From positions 1 through 36,964 of the forward strand of contig CAKPPI010000007.1 of assembly GCA_934177545.1 (NCBI GenBank): a stretch of DNA of 36,964 bases. The letters run 5' to 3'. Below the pieces are notes generated by a model. That model ran no database searches. It was not told the origin of the DNA and worked only from the letters and a program-made list of their open reading frames with translations. Of the stretch, positions 24,940-33,944 are shown piece by piece (the first letter of the stretch is position 1; each line of letters opens with the position of its first letter). The position numbers were made by a program, and so were the translations under genes. The DNA is from an uncultured Bacilli bacterium (GTDB lineage Bacteria; Bacillota_I; Bacilli_A; RF39; UBA660).

Positions 24940-26256
24940 ATGAAAAAAGAAACGTTTATTAAGTCTACTATTATCTTAATGATAGGTGGTTTTCTAACTA
25001 AAATACTAGGTATGATTATAAAAATAGTTATGAGTAGATTAATGGGGAGTGAAGGTATTGGTCTATATATGCTTGTTTTACCAACCTTCTCTTTGTTTAT
25101 TGGTCTTGGTCAGTTTGGTCTACCTATCGCTTTATCTAAGATGGTAGCAGAAGATAAAAAAAATAATAGAAATTTAATGTCATCTTTAATAGCTACTTCT
25201 ATAGTTATTAACTTTTTCTTGATTATCTTTTTAATTATCTTTGCCCCTTTTCTTGCTAATAAATTATTACAAGAAGAAAGATCATACTTACCAGTCCTTG
25301 CTATAGCAGTAGTAATACCCTTGACATCCACATCATCCATTGTAAGGAGCTATTTCTTTGGTAAACAGCAAATGTTTCCCCATGTCTTTTCTAACTGTTT
25401 AGAAGATATAGTTAGGCTCTTTCTAATGTTTACCTTAATCCCTTTTTTTCTTCCTAAAGGTCTAGAGATAACAGTTACTGTAGTAATACTATCTAATGTT
25501 ATTAGTGAACTAGTATCTATCATTGTCTTATTCTTCTTTCTTCCTAAAAATATTACTTATAAAAAAGAAGACTTTCATATTAAAAAATCTTATATTAAAG
25601 ATGCTCTAGATATTAGTATTCCTACTACTATATCTAGATTAATCGGTAGTATTGGCTATTTTCTAGAACCGATTATTTTAACTACTACTCTAAAGTATAG
25701 TGGTTATACTTCTAGTTTTATTATTAATCAGTATGGAATCATCCAAGGTTATGTAATGCCACTAGTCCTTCTTCCATCTTTCTTTACCCTTGCTATCTCC
25801 CAAGCCCTTCTACCAGTCATTGCTAAAGCGATTAGTGATAAAAAATTAGACTATACTAAGAAAAAAATTAAACAAGCGATATTTTTCTCTTTATTAATAG
25901 GAATACCTGCTACTATCTTATTTATCATTATGCCAAAGTTCTTCTTAGGGATAATGTATCATACTAATCAAGGTAGTACTTATCTAAAGATATTAGCACC
26001 TATTTGTCTATTTCAGTATATCCAAGCACCCCTTGCTTTCTCACTTGACGCCATGGGAAGAAGTAAAGATAATTTAAAAGCTACTATGTTAGGTACTATT
26101 ATTAGAACTATTACCCTATTCCTTTTCTCCCTATTAAGAATTGGTTTATATGGTTATATTATTTCTACTAGTATTCATGTCATTTTTGTAACCACTTATA
26201 ATTACTATCAAGTAAAGAAATACTTAGCAAATTTCACCACATTTTCACAGAAATAA
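24940..26256 (+). CDS. spoVB: SpoVB-like lipid flippase, 438 aa
   Basis: A polytopic membrane protein of the MOP/MATE polysaccharide-transporter group with about 12 helices. The start (FIKSTIILMIGGFLTKILGMIIKIVMSRLM) and GSEGIGLYMLVLPTFSLFI are typical of SpoVB. SpoVB moves lipid-linked peptidoglycan precursor across the membrane for the spore cortex. It is shorter than B. subtilis SpoVB (about 518). The ATG follows CAAGGAGG. The downstream two-component genes begin 26 nt later. A MurJ/YtgP-type flippase is the alternative. Confidence 0.85.
   Translation: MKKETFIKSTIILMIGGFLTKILGMIIKIVMSRLMGSEGIGLYMLVLPTFSLFIGLGQFGLPIALSKMVAEDKKNNRNLMSSLIATSIVINFFLIIFLIIFAPFLANKLLQEERSYLPVLAIAVVIPLTSTSSIVRSYFFGKQQMFPHVFSNCLEDIVRLFLMFTLIPFFLPKGLEITVTVVILSNVISELVSIIVLFFFLPKNITYKKEDFHIKKSYIKDALDISIPTTISRLIGSIGYFLEPIILTTTLKYSGYTSSFIINQYGIIQGYVMPLVLLPSFFTLAISQALLPVIAKAISDKKLDYTKKKIKQAIFFSLLIGIPATILFIIMPKFFLGIMYHTNQGSTYLKILAPICLFQYIQAPLAFSLDAMGRSKDNLKATMLGTIIRTITLFLFSLLRIGLYGYIISTSIHVIFVTTYNYYQVKKYLANFTTFSQK
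26232..26248 (+). promoter_or_regulatory. Direct repeat upstream of the response regulator gene
   Basis: TTTCAC occurs at 26232-26237 and 26243-26248, 11 bp apart. OmpR/PhoB-family regulators bind such repeats, and the box lies about 35 bp before an OmpR-type regulator start. A TATACT -10-like box at 26259-26264 follows. Autoregulation is inferred. Confidence 0.4.
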
Positions 26257-26282
26257 AGTATACTATAGATGAGGTGGTTTAA

Positions 26283-26948
26283 TTGATTAAAATATTAGTT
26301 GTAGATGATGAAGAATATATAAGAGATGTAATAGTAACCTATCTAAATAATGAAGGATACCAAACTTATCAAGCAGAAGATGGCTATGAAGCTTTAAATA
26401 TGCTTGAAAAAGATAAATATGACTTAATGGTACTAGATATAATGATGCCAGAGATGGATGGCTTTACCCTTCTTGAAAAGTTAGATGCTAACAAGAAAGT
26501 ACCTACTATTATTTTATCAGCCCGAGGGGAAGAAGTAGATAAGCTAACTGGTTTTGATAAAGGAATAGATGACTATCTTTGTAAGCCTTTCTCTCCTAAA
26601 GAATTAGTAGCAAGATGTAAAGCAATACTAAATAGAGTATCTACCAAGATGGATAATTATCGTTATAAAGATTTATTTATAAACTTTCTAGAACACAGTA
26701 TTACTATTGATGATGAAGAAGTTAATCTAACTCCTAAAGAATTTGAAATACTAGAATATTTTATTAGAAATAAGAAAGTTGCTATTAAAAGAGAAAGTCT
26801 ATTAAAGTATATTTGGGGTTATGACTTTTATGGAGATGATCGAACAGTAGATACTCATATCAAAATGCTTAGAAATCATCTAGGAGAGTACCGTGACTTA
26901 ATTGAAACTGTTAGAGGAATAGGTTATCGTTTTAATGATGAAAAATAG
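26283..26948 (+). CDS. Response regulator, OmpR/PhoB family, 221 aa
   Basis: The receiver domain has D8-D9-E10, phosphoacceptor Asp52 in VLDIMMPEMDG, and Lys101 in CKPFSPKEL. The winged helix (about 128-219) contains LTPKEFEILEYFI and GDDRTVDTHIKMLRNHLG, ending RGIGYRF. The start is TTG, with GAGGTGG 6 nt upstream and no better ATG. The kinase gene overlaps its end by 14 nt. It is of the general PhoB/YycF type; the signal and targets are unknown. Confidence 0.93.
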   Translation: MIKILVVDDEEYIRDVIVTYLNNEGYQTYQAEDGYEALNMLEKDKYDLMVLDIMMPEMDGFTLLEKLDANKKVPTIILSARGEEVDKLTGFDKGIDDYLCKPFSPKELVARCKAILNRVSTKMDNYRYKDLFINFLEHSITIDDEEVNLTPKEFEILEYFIRNKKVAIKRESLLKYIWGYDFYGDDRTVDTHIKMLRNHLGEYRDLIETVRGIGYRFNDEK

Positions 26949-28317
26949 TTTGAAAAGAAAGATATGGCAGTATTTAATAATATTTTCTTTAGTAATTATT
27001 TTATTTCTTTGGTTATTCCAAGTAATATTTATTAATAAGTATTATGAATATACTAAAACTAAAGATATAAAACATATTGCTAATAAGTTGTTAACTGCAT
27101 ACAATAGTGAAAATATCTATAATACTTTAGATGAAATATCTTATCAAGAAAATCTTTGTATTGAAATAACTTCTAGTAATTCCACTTTATATCGGTCTAG
27201 TACTACTTCTAACTGTTTATTTAGTAAAGGAGTATTAAAAGAAAGTTTTATTAATAGTGGTAATAAGGAAGAAACTTATAATTTACAAAATCCCCAATTT
27301 GCTAATAAAACTATTTTAGAAGCGATTAAGCTAGATGATAATTTATATGCTTTTTTATCAACTTCTCTTGAACCACTTGATTCTACTGCTAAGATTCTAA
27401 AGGAACAATTACTAATTATAAGTATCTTAATTTTATCTCTATCCCTGCTTATCGGCTATTTTATTTCAAAAATATTATCAAAACCAATAGTAGATATATC
27501 TCAGAAAGCTAATCTAATTGCTAAGGGAAAGATAAAGAAAGAGTTTACTAGCGATAGTGACATTCTAGAGATAGAAGATTTAAATAATTCTTTAAATGAA
27601 ATGATGATCGAGTTAGGAAAGACAGAAGAGTTAGAAAAAGATTTACTAGCTAATGTCTCTCATGATTTAAAAACTCCACTTACTATGATAAAAGCATATG
27701 CTGAGATGGTTAGAGATCTAACTTATAATGATAAAGAAAAAAGAGATAGTAATTTAAATATCATTATTGAAGAGACTGATAGACTAGCCTTACTAGTCAA
27801 TGATATATTAACACTATCTAAATTACAACAATCGATGGATAATCTAACATTAAGTGAATTTGATTTAATTCTTATTATAAAAAACATTCTAAAGAGATTT
27901 ACTATTTATGAAGAAAAGTATGGTTACAATATTATTTTTAAACATACTAATATTAGAAAGCTAATGATAAAAGCTGATCAAAAGAAGATTGAACAAGTTC
28001 TATATAATTTAATTATCAATGCTATTAATTATACTGGAGATGATATGACAGTAGTTATTAATATCAGTAAGGTCAATAATCTTTATAAGATTGAAGTTAT
28101 TGATAGTGGTAAAGGAATAGATTCTAAAGATTTAGACAGCATCTTCGATAAGTATTATAAATCTGAGAAAAAACACAAAAGAAATTTATATGGTACCGGT
28201 CTTGGTCTATCTATTGTCAAAAGTATTTTTATTCTTCATGATTATAAATATGGTGTAGATACAAAAAAAGGAAGAGGTTCTAGTTTCTACTTTTACATTT
28301 CTAAAGTAGAAGACTAA
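26935..28317 (+). CDS. Sensor histidine kinase, 460 aa
   Basis: A membrane kinase: helix 1 about 12-33, external domain 34-156, helix 2 about 157-180, and HAMP domain about 181-232. The H-box is NVSHDLKTPLTM with His243. The ATPase domain has NLIINAINYTGDD (N-box), DSGKGID (G1), IFDKYYKSEKKHK (F-box) and GTGLGLSIVK (G2). Two adjacent ATG codons could start it. The overlap with the regulator gene couples their translation. A weak terminator (GAAGA/TCTTC at 28309-28323) overlaps its end. Confidence 0.93.
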   Translation: MMKNSLKRKIWQYLIIFSLVIILFLWLFQVIFINKYYEYTKTKDIKHIANKLLTAYNSENIYNTLDEISYQENLCIEITSSNSTLYRSSTTSNCLFSKGVLKESFINSGNKEETYNLQNPQFANKTILEAIKLDDNLYAFLSTSLEPLDSTAKILKEQLLIISILILSLSLLIGYFISKILSKPIVDISQKANLIAKGKIKKEFTSDSDILEIEDLNNSLNEMMIELGKTEELEKDLLANVSHDLKTPLTMIKAYAEMVRDLTYNDKEKRDSNLNIIIEETDRLALLVNDILTLSKLQQSMDNLTLSEFDLILIIKNILKRFTIYEEKYGYNIIFKHTNIRKLMIKADQKKIEQVLYNLIINAINYTGDDMTVVINISKVNNLYKIEVIDSGKGIDSKDLDSIFDKYYKSEKKHKRNLYGTGLGLSIVKSIFILHDYKYGVDTKKGRGSSFYFYISKVED

Positions 28318-28335
28318 CTCTTCCTTTTATTTAAT

Positions 28336-28438
28336 TAAAAAAGTCATCACGATGTTGCCTCAGCTTGTTAAACTATGGGCGATGTAAAACAAGGTGGTAA
28401 AGAGACGCTGCGATGACTAGAAGCTGTAAACAACTTCC
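28336..28438 (-). ncRNA. Structured RNA-like element ending in a terminator
   Basis: On the minus strand a 7-bp hairpin (GAAGTTG, TTTA loop, CAGCTTC; 28438-28421) precedes a long stem. AGTCATCGC (28418-28410) pairs with GTGATGACT (28350-28342), and six Ts follow. Within it GTCTC pairs with GAGGC and CTTGTT with AACAAG. The G/C content is visibly above that of the flanks. It could be a small RNA, a large 3' UTR terminator, or an old repeat. It has no reading frame worth calling. Upstream lies a pseudogene, so it may be a stand-alone gene. Confidence 0.45.
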
Positions 28439-28461
28439 ATTAATAATATATAACATATTTA

Positions 28462-28495
28462 GAAAATTTACAAGTACGAGTTTTCGTAAATTTTC
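28462..28495. repeat. Perfect 10-bp inverted repeat
   Basis: GAAAATTTAC (28462-28471) and GTAAATTTTC (28486-28495) are exact inverse copies with a 14-nt spacer. It lies 24 bp from the structured element and beside the pseudogene. Confidence 0.6.
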
Positions 28496-28517
28496 ATCTT
28501 TAGTTAAATATCATTAT

Positions 28518-29296
28518 TTAAGGGCTATCGTAAAAGGTTCTTCCCTCGTGCCTTTTCTGCCTGTTATTACTACTCTTTTCAAATTGACCTGCCATTAATT
28601 CTCTTAATCTCAATAATCCCACTTTTGATGTAGTTGTAACTGGTGTTAGACTACTACTTGTTGTATCTTGATATTTTGACAGCTTATAATTAACTCCATC
28701 TCCTACAGTTCCCAAATGCCACGTTGTATCATCTTCTATCATATTTACTTAATCACTAGTTAAATAGACACTGACTACCAAATAATCACCATTAAAAAAT
28801 GTTCCTATTGTATTATCTTTAGAATAAATTTCAGTACTTCCAAAAGCAAGTTTTTTAGAATAACCACTATGTTTTAAAGGAATAGCACTTACTACTTTTG
28901 TACCAGTTCCATACCAGCATCATCTAGACTTGTTAAATATAATTTGATATATTTAACATCTGTCTTTTTAGATAATGCTGTTACATCTTCTGTTGCTATT
29001 TCCTAGTTGATATTTTCTATCCCTTGAATTGTACCTTCTAAGGTAAAATCAAAGTATTCTCCTTCAGCTAGTCTAACTTTTCCAGTAGTATCTGTAGTTG
29101 GTAAAGCTCCAGACATATTAATAACATTACTTGACTATGTATACTTCATAGTAATAGCACCTAGTGTAATAGAGTTTTTCTTCTTACCTGCTCCTGTAAA
29201 TTTAAAAGTTGCATAACTGATTCCTACTATCATTAGAACTAGTACTAGTACTAGTTCTAATCCGATAGATAATAGTAGTTTCTTCTTATTATTCAT
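28518..29296 (-). pseudogene. Decayed surface-protein gene
   Basis: Starts at ATG 29296 with a signal/membrane segment (LLLSIGLELVLVLVLMIVG) and ISYATFKFTGAGKKKNSITL, a layout like SipW-dependent TasA/CalY-type surface proteins. The frame is broken by TAG at 29135-29137, TAG at 29003-29005 (ENIN*EIATED, perhaps a former Trp), a frameshift near 28915-28925, and TAA at 28749-28751. Beyond each break, coherent protein sequence continues. The last piece has WHLGTVGDGVNYKLSKYQ and KVGLLRLRELMAGQFE. Together the pieces span one gene of about 260 codons. This explains most of the 1-kb gap from 28318 to 29331. The original role was probably cell-surface. Confidence 0.75.
29233..29260. repeat. 28-bp perfect palindrome
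   Basis: TTAGAACTAGTACT is followed by its exact inverse complement with no spacer. It lies inside the membrane-segment codons of the pseudogene and contains a tandem ACTAGT pattern. Confidence 0.8.
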
Positions 29297-29331
29297 TTTT
29301 TCTTACTACTTTTTCTTTATTTTAAACTATA

Positions 29332-31347
29332 CTAAGCTACTAAAGACTGAACTGGTTGTTGTACTTGCTTTTCTAACGGTTCTTTAGCAAGAGACTTAAT
29401 ATCCGTTAAAGCCTGCTTTATTCTAATGGCAGAAGAATTATTATTATTTAACCCAATTTCTATAGCCTGTTCAAATAACTTAGAGTTTTCACTAGTTGGA
29501 TCTAAATAATCATAATCAAAATTTTTAACTACTATAGCAAGTAAATTATCATTATTAAGTAATTTTTCTTTCATCTCCCTAGCCGAAAATGTTTCCTTTG
29601 ATAGTTCATCTTTTACAAAAGACAATACTTGTTGCATTCTATCTAGATAAGTAGTATCCTCAGTTGCTTTCTTACCACTACCTGCAAACTCTTTAATCAT
29701 ATTTTCCATTAATAGTGATGCATAATTATTAGGATTAACACTACTTGCTAAACTTCTAGCATTAGCTGAAGAAGTAAATCTATTAGCTTCACCAGTTTTT
29801 AAGTATTCACTAATTGCATATACTCCCTGACCAGCACTATACTGATTATCAGATATAGCTGCTGCTAAGTTTAAATCAAAAACAGTATTTACATTCTGAT
29901 AAATGGCACTATTATCCTTTGTAATAGTAGTATTATTGTCACCGTTAGTAATCTTATCTAATTGATTTTTTCTAGTCTTAATATAATCACTTATTTTTTG
30001 ATAATTAGTAGTTATTGAATTAGTATTAATAGCTGGTTTATCAACACTCTCACTAATAACTGGTTTTTCTATTTCTTCTTCAATTGGAACCATAAATTCA
30101 CTAGTCAAATCATTCACAACCTTAGGACCATATATAACAGTCAAGGCCTCTTTAGAAGTTATATTATTAGAAACAGAATCATCTGCTAATTTAACCATTA
30201 ACTTATTTTGTTCCTTCTTAGCTTCATCTATTAAACTATTATCTAACTCATTAGGATAAAAATCTTTAACTAAAGTATCATTATAAACTATATTAGGATA
30301 TTTCTCACTAGGTTTCCTATTTAAAATTGGTGCTATATCATCCATAAATGTCAATTGACTCTTCAAAACATTTTCCATAGTAGTAAGTCTTGTTTTATAT
30401 TGACCAATAGCTTCATCTACTTCTTTTGTCATTTGCTTTTTATAAAGAGCTTCAACATATCTTGTATATTCATTGATATTATAATATATCATAATATTTT
30501 TAATAATTATTTTAAGGTTTTCTTCCACCTTTGCTCTATTCATTTCAAAACTAGCAAAAGTTTTAAACTCTTTATCCTCTTTTAGTACCTCATTACCGTC
30601 AGGTATAATAGCATAATAATTACTACCATCTTCTAATTTATATCTAGCATATACTAAATTATTTACTTTCTTAAATTCTTTATCTATTATTTGATCATTA
30701 ATTTTATCAAAAAGATTAAAATTCTTTTCTTTAGTAGTAGCTACTTCCATAGTCTTATTTTCTTTATCTCTAGCAAGTAATCTCTTTTCTTCATCTAATA
30801 GTAAAGTTAATGTTGCTAATTGTTCTTTACCAGTAAGAGATAATGCTTTTTTATATAAGTCTACAATTGGTAATAGTTTATCGTCTATATTTAAATCAGT
30901 TTCAGTATAGGCCTTATCTATTTTAGTTAGCAAATCATTTACAGATGATATAAGTTGTGCTTGTTCTTTCTTCTCATTATTGCTATTAATTGCCTTTATT
31001 ATACTGTTATTAGCTTCGCTATATAATGATAAGTACTCCTTAATCACACTTTCTAGATTTTCTTTAGTTTTATCATTTTTCTTTTCTTCTAATGTTTTTA
31101 CTTGTTCTTTATATTTGTTTTGTTCATCTTGATTAGCTAGACCTTCACCTCTAACCATTAACTGTGTAAAATATCCACTCATTTGTCCCAAATAATTATA
31201 TAACATATCAACATAAGTAGATTCTACTGATTTTTTATTTTCATCCAAGAAATTATTTATTTCTTTAATTTTATCTTCTGTTAGATATACTGGCACTGTC
31301 AATCTTTCTTTATTTTCTTTATCTAATAATAATGCTAGCCTACCCAT
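29332..31347 (-). CDS. Large helical protein, 671 aa, function unknown
   Basis: Begins MGRLALLLDKENKERLTVPV and has no signal peptide or membrane helix. It is mostly helical and charged, with coiled-coil-like stretches at about 60-220 (QVKTLEEKKNDKTKENLESV). A less structured Thr/Asn-rich linker lies near 430-480. A more globular C-terminal part follows (YASLLMENMIKEFAGSGKK). I recognise no domain. The ATG follows AGGTGATAAC. It is the last gene after two membrane-anchored proteins, although a strong terminator separates it from the 823-residue gene. Confidence 0.78.
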   Translation of the reverse strand: MGRLALLLDKENKERLTVPVYLTEDKIKEINNFLDENKKSVESTYVDMLYNYLGQMSGYFTQLMVRGEGLANQDEQNKYKEQVKTLEEKKNDKTKENLESVIKEYLSLYSEANNSIIKAINSNNEKKEQAQLISSVNDLLTKIDKAYTETDLNIDDKLLPIVDLYKKALSLTGKEQLATLTLLLDEEKRLLARDKENKTMEVATTKEKNFNLFDKINDQIIDKEFKKVNNLVYARYKLEDGSNYYAIIPDGNEVLKEDKEFKTFASFEMNRAKVEENLKIIIKNIMIYYNINEYTRYVEALYKKQMTKEVDEAIGQYKTRLTTMENVLKSQLTFMDDIAPILNRKPSEKYPNIVYNDTLVKDFYPNELDNSLIDEAKKEQNKLMVKLADDSVSNNITSKEALTVIYGPKVVNDLTSEFMVPIEEEIEKPVISESVDKPAINTNSITTNYQKISDYIKTRKNQLDKITNGDNNTTITKDNSAIYQNVNTVFDLNLAAAISDNQYSAGQGVYAISEYLKTGEANRFTSSANARSLASSVNPNNYASLLMENMIKEFAGSGKKATEDTTYLDRMQQVLSFVKDELSKETFSAREMKEKLLNNDNLLAIVVKNFDYDYLDPTSENSKLFEQAIEIGLNNNNSSAIRIKQALTDIKSLAKEPLEKQVQQPVQSLVA

Positions 31348-31411
31348 TCGTTATCACCTATCCTATCCTAACAAGATTATAACATATTTTTTCATCTAAA
31401 AAAACCACTTA

Positions 31412-31445
31412 TCAAAAAAAAGTTTTCTATTTTCTAGAAAACTTT
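31412..31445 (-). terminator. Strong terminator after the 823-aa gene
   Basis: On the minus strand AAAGTTTTCTA (31445-31435) pairs perfectly with TAGAAAACTTT (31429-31419) around a 5-nt loop; more Ts follow. This 11-bp stem is one of the two longest terminator stems in the window. Confidence 0.85.
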
Positions 31446-31459
31446 CTTTAGCATTTTAG

Positions 31460-33931
31460 TTAGATATTATATTGCATTGGTTGTACTTCTTTAGTAGTAG
31501 TATCTACTACTTCTACATGCCAACTATTATTAGTAGCATTAAACACTGGAATAGCATTTATACCATTTGCATTATAACTTATAACTTGATCAATAACTTG
31601 ATCTTGAGTAAGATTTGAAACATTTGCCTGTGCTTCTATTACTGGTTCTTCTGTTTCATAAGTAGTAACTTCTTCTGAATAAACTGGATTACTTTCCGTT
31701 GTATCAGTAGAATATGATGTATCATCATAAACTGGAGTTTCCTCAGTTATTACACTTTCTTCACTAGCTGAAGAGTCATAAGTAGATTCAGTAGCTGGGG
31801 CAGAATAATCTTCTTCTGATTCTATAATGCCATACTCATTAGAAATAGATGTATCATCACTTGTTGTAGAAATTTCTTCAGTAGCAGTAGATGTATCTTC
31901 AGTTGTTGTAGGTACTTCTTCAGTAGCAGTAGATGTATCTTCAGTTGTTGTAGGTACTTCTTCAGTAGCTGAAGAATCTTCAATAGTAATATTGCTAACA
32001 CTTCCATCTATAGTATTTGTTCCATCTTGCTTATAATCATCATCAATTTGCCATCCATCCGGTGTCTCAGCATAACCACCATTATTAATAGCATCATTCA
32101 TAGAGTTAGCAATATCTTCTTCTGATTCAATAATTTGATTATCATCAATAACAGTATCAGTTGAATTAGAATTATCATTAGTAATTTCATCAGTAGTACC
32201 CTCATCACTCTCAATTATCTGATCAGTTATTGACGGTTCAGTTGTTGTATCAGTTTGAGTATCTTCTGAAGAGTCAACAGTATCAGTTGATGTATCAGTA
32301 TTACTACTTGTAGTATCAGTATTACTACTAGTATCAGTATCTTCTTGATATACATAATTATCATCATCAGTATCATAATTTGGAACATCGACTTCAGCGA
32401 CCCCTGTATTCTCAATAGTTTCTACATCAACATTGTTATTAGTTACTGGAGTTGGTGTAGGTGTTACTTCAACTACTCTTGATGGTAAAGTTTTATTTTG
32501 TTGATATAGTGCTGTATCTTTAATACTTCTTTCATCATCTATTACATACAAATCAACGCTATCCAATATTCTTGCTATCTCTTCCATATACATTTCATAA
32601 CTTGGAGTAACTGATTCTTTAACATCAATAGAATCTAGAGCATGTAATATATTATTACTTACTACTTTTCTATATGATAAACTTAATTGTTTCATCTTAT
32701 CAGCAGCTGGAATATTTTCATAGTTTCCATTCTTAGCTCTATCATAAACACTTCTTACCATTGGCATAACGGCAACGTATTTAGAATTGCTTTTAAGTAA
32801 CTCTAAAGGATTATAGTTATCACTATCCATATTAAAATCTGCTTTTATTTGACTTAAAATATTTTCAGTTTTATCAATTTTTTCATTTTCATCTGATGTT
32901 TTATTTAAATCAATGATCAAATTTTCATATTTTTTATAAAAATCTTGGCGTTCTTTTCCTTTTAACGCATTAGCAAAACCAGAAGGTTGTTTTTGAACAG
33001 TAGCTAATTGTTTTAATTGATCGTTTGTCTTTACATAATTTTTATACAAATCATCATGATACCAATAAGTTGATACATTATCAGCATAACTTCCAAATCC
33101 ACTGCCTAACATAGCCATTTGAAAAGCGGTATAATTATCTGTATCAAGTCCTAGTCTACTATTTTTAGAAACATCTATATAGTTTCTTGCAACGCTATTA
33201 AAAGCAGCAAGTTGTTCTTTAAACTCATTCATATAATTCTTAGTAGTTTCACAGCTTTGACGTAAATAAATTTGAAAATTAGATTCATTACTTAAATCAC
33301 TAAAATCTTGTGCATCATAATTTACTGAGCTATCAGTACTATTTTGATTATTGGCATTGGCTTTTTCTTCACTTTCGGCTTCCACCATTTGTGGATCTAC
33401 AGCATAACTTTCAGTATTAAGATCTTTTGTAGTACCCTTTTTACTACAACCTTTTATACCAGCAATTCCCAAAGCAACTACAGAAACAGCAATTCCAACT
33501 TTAACAGCAAAATTCTTAACACCTTTGAACTTTAATTTTTTGATTTTTTCTATTACTTTATTCTTGTTTACAGGCTTATTATTTAAAACATCTCTATAAT
33601 CAATTGTTTCTTCAACTTCTTCAACATGGCCTATTTTATCATTAAAATTTTCTATATCACTAGTATCATAATCATACTTATTACGTAATAGTTCCCTAAA
33701 AGTTTTATTATCTTCTTGTAAATGAAGCTTACTACTTTTTCTCAACTCATCAGTAGTATGCAAATCATTATCATAAGCAAATTCTCTTAATTCATTCAAT
33801 GCCTCTTCATAATCTTTAATAAACTGAAAACTAATTTTTCCATTATTTTCTTTAACAACACAATATAGACATACTACATCACCATTTTCATCTATTTCAT
33901 GGAATTGATAATATTCTAAATACTTATACAT
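31460..33931 (-). CDS. Membrane-anchored Ser/Thr/Glu-rich repeat protein, 823 aa
   Basis: A cytoplasmic N-terminal domain (about 1-140) is followed by a basic patch, one membrane helix (about 145-165, AVKVGIAVSVVALGIAGI) and a Cys. A helical external domain follows at about 215-475, then a long Thr/Ser/Asp/Glu-rich region (490-760). This includes a 14-residue repeat (STATEEVPTTTEDT) and three IIES(D/E)E motifs. A short globular end (LTQDQVIDQVISYNANGINA) closes it. The low-complexity part looks like a wall-spanning stalk. The ATG follows TAGGAGGG. It lies 13 nt after the 315-residue gene, so it is in the same operon. Function unknown. Confidence 0.8.
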   Translation of the reverse strand: MYKYLEYYQFHEIDENGDVVCLYCVVKENNGKISFQFIKDYEEALNELREFAYDNDLHTTDELRKSSKLHLQEDNKTFRELLRNKYDYDTSDIENFNDKIGHVEEVEETIDYRDVLNNKPVNKNKVIEKIKKLKFKGVKNFAVKVGIAVSVVALGIAGIKGCSKKGTTKDLNTESYAVDPQMVEAESEEKANANNQNSTDSSVNYDAQDFSDLSNESNFQIYLRQSCETTKNYMNEFKEQLAAFNSVARNYIDVSKNSRLGLDTDNYTAFQMAMLGSGFGSYADNVSTYWYHDDLYKNYVKTNDQLKQLATVQKQPSGFANALKGKERQDFYKKYENLIIDLNKTSDENEKIDKTENILSQIKADFNMDSDNYNPLELLKSNSKYVAVMPMVRSVYDRAKNGNYENIPAADKMKQLSLSYRKVVSNNILHALDSIDVKESVTPSYEMYMEEIARILDSVDLYVIDDERSIKDTALYQQNKTLPSRVVEVTPTPTPVTNNNVDVETIENTGVAEVDVPNYDTDDDNYVYQEDTDTSSNTDTTSSNTDTSTDTVDSSEDTQTDTTTEPSITDQIIESDEGTTDEITNDNSNSTDTVIDDNQIIESEEDIANSMNDAINNGGYAETPDGWQIDDDYKQDGTNTIDGSVSNITIEDSSATEEVPTTTEDTSTATEEVPTTTEDTSTATEEISTTSDDTSISNEYGIIESEEDYSAPATESTYDSSASEESVITEETPVYDDTSYSTDTTESNPVYSEEVTTYETEEPVIEAQANVSNLTQDQVIDQVISYNANGINAIPVFNATNNSWHVEVVDTTTKEVQPMQYNI
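31839..31980. repeat. 42-bp tandem coding repeat
   Basis: Two identical 42-bp copies lie at 31881-31922 and 31923-31964, with a diverged copy before (31839-31880) and a partial one after. They encode the 14-residue Thr/Glu repeat of the 823-residue protein. Copy number may vary between strains. Confidence 0.9.
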
Positions 33932-33944
33932 AAATACTTCCCTC

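Noticed and set aside
28413..28598. Plus-strand frame beginning in the structured element
   Set aside because: It crosses hairpins and the end of the pseudogene, and has no ribosome site or recognisable protein.
31839..31980. CRISPR-like array
   Set aside because: The repeats are contiguous 42-bp in-frame coding units with no spacers.
31827..32036. Plus-strand frame opposite the Thr/Glu repeat
   Set aside because: It is the antisense shadow of a low-complexity coding repeat and has no ribosome site.
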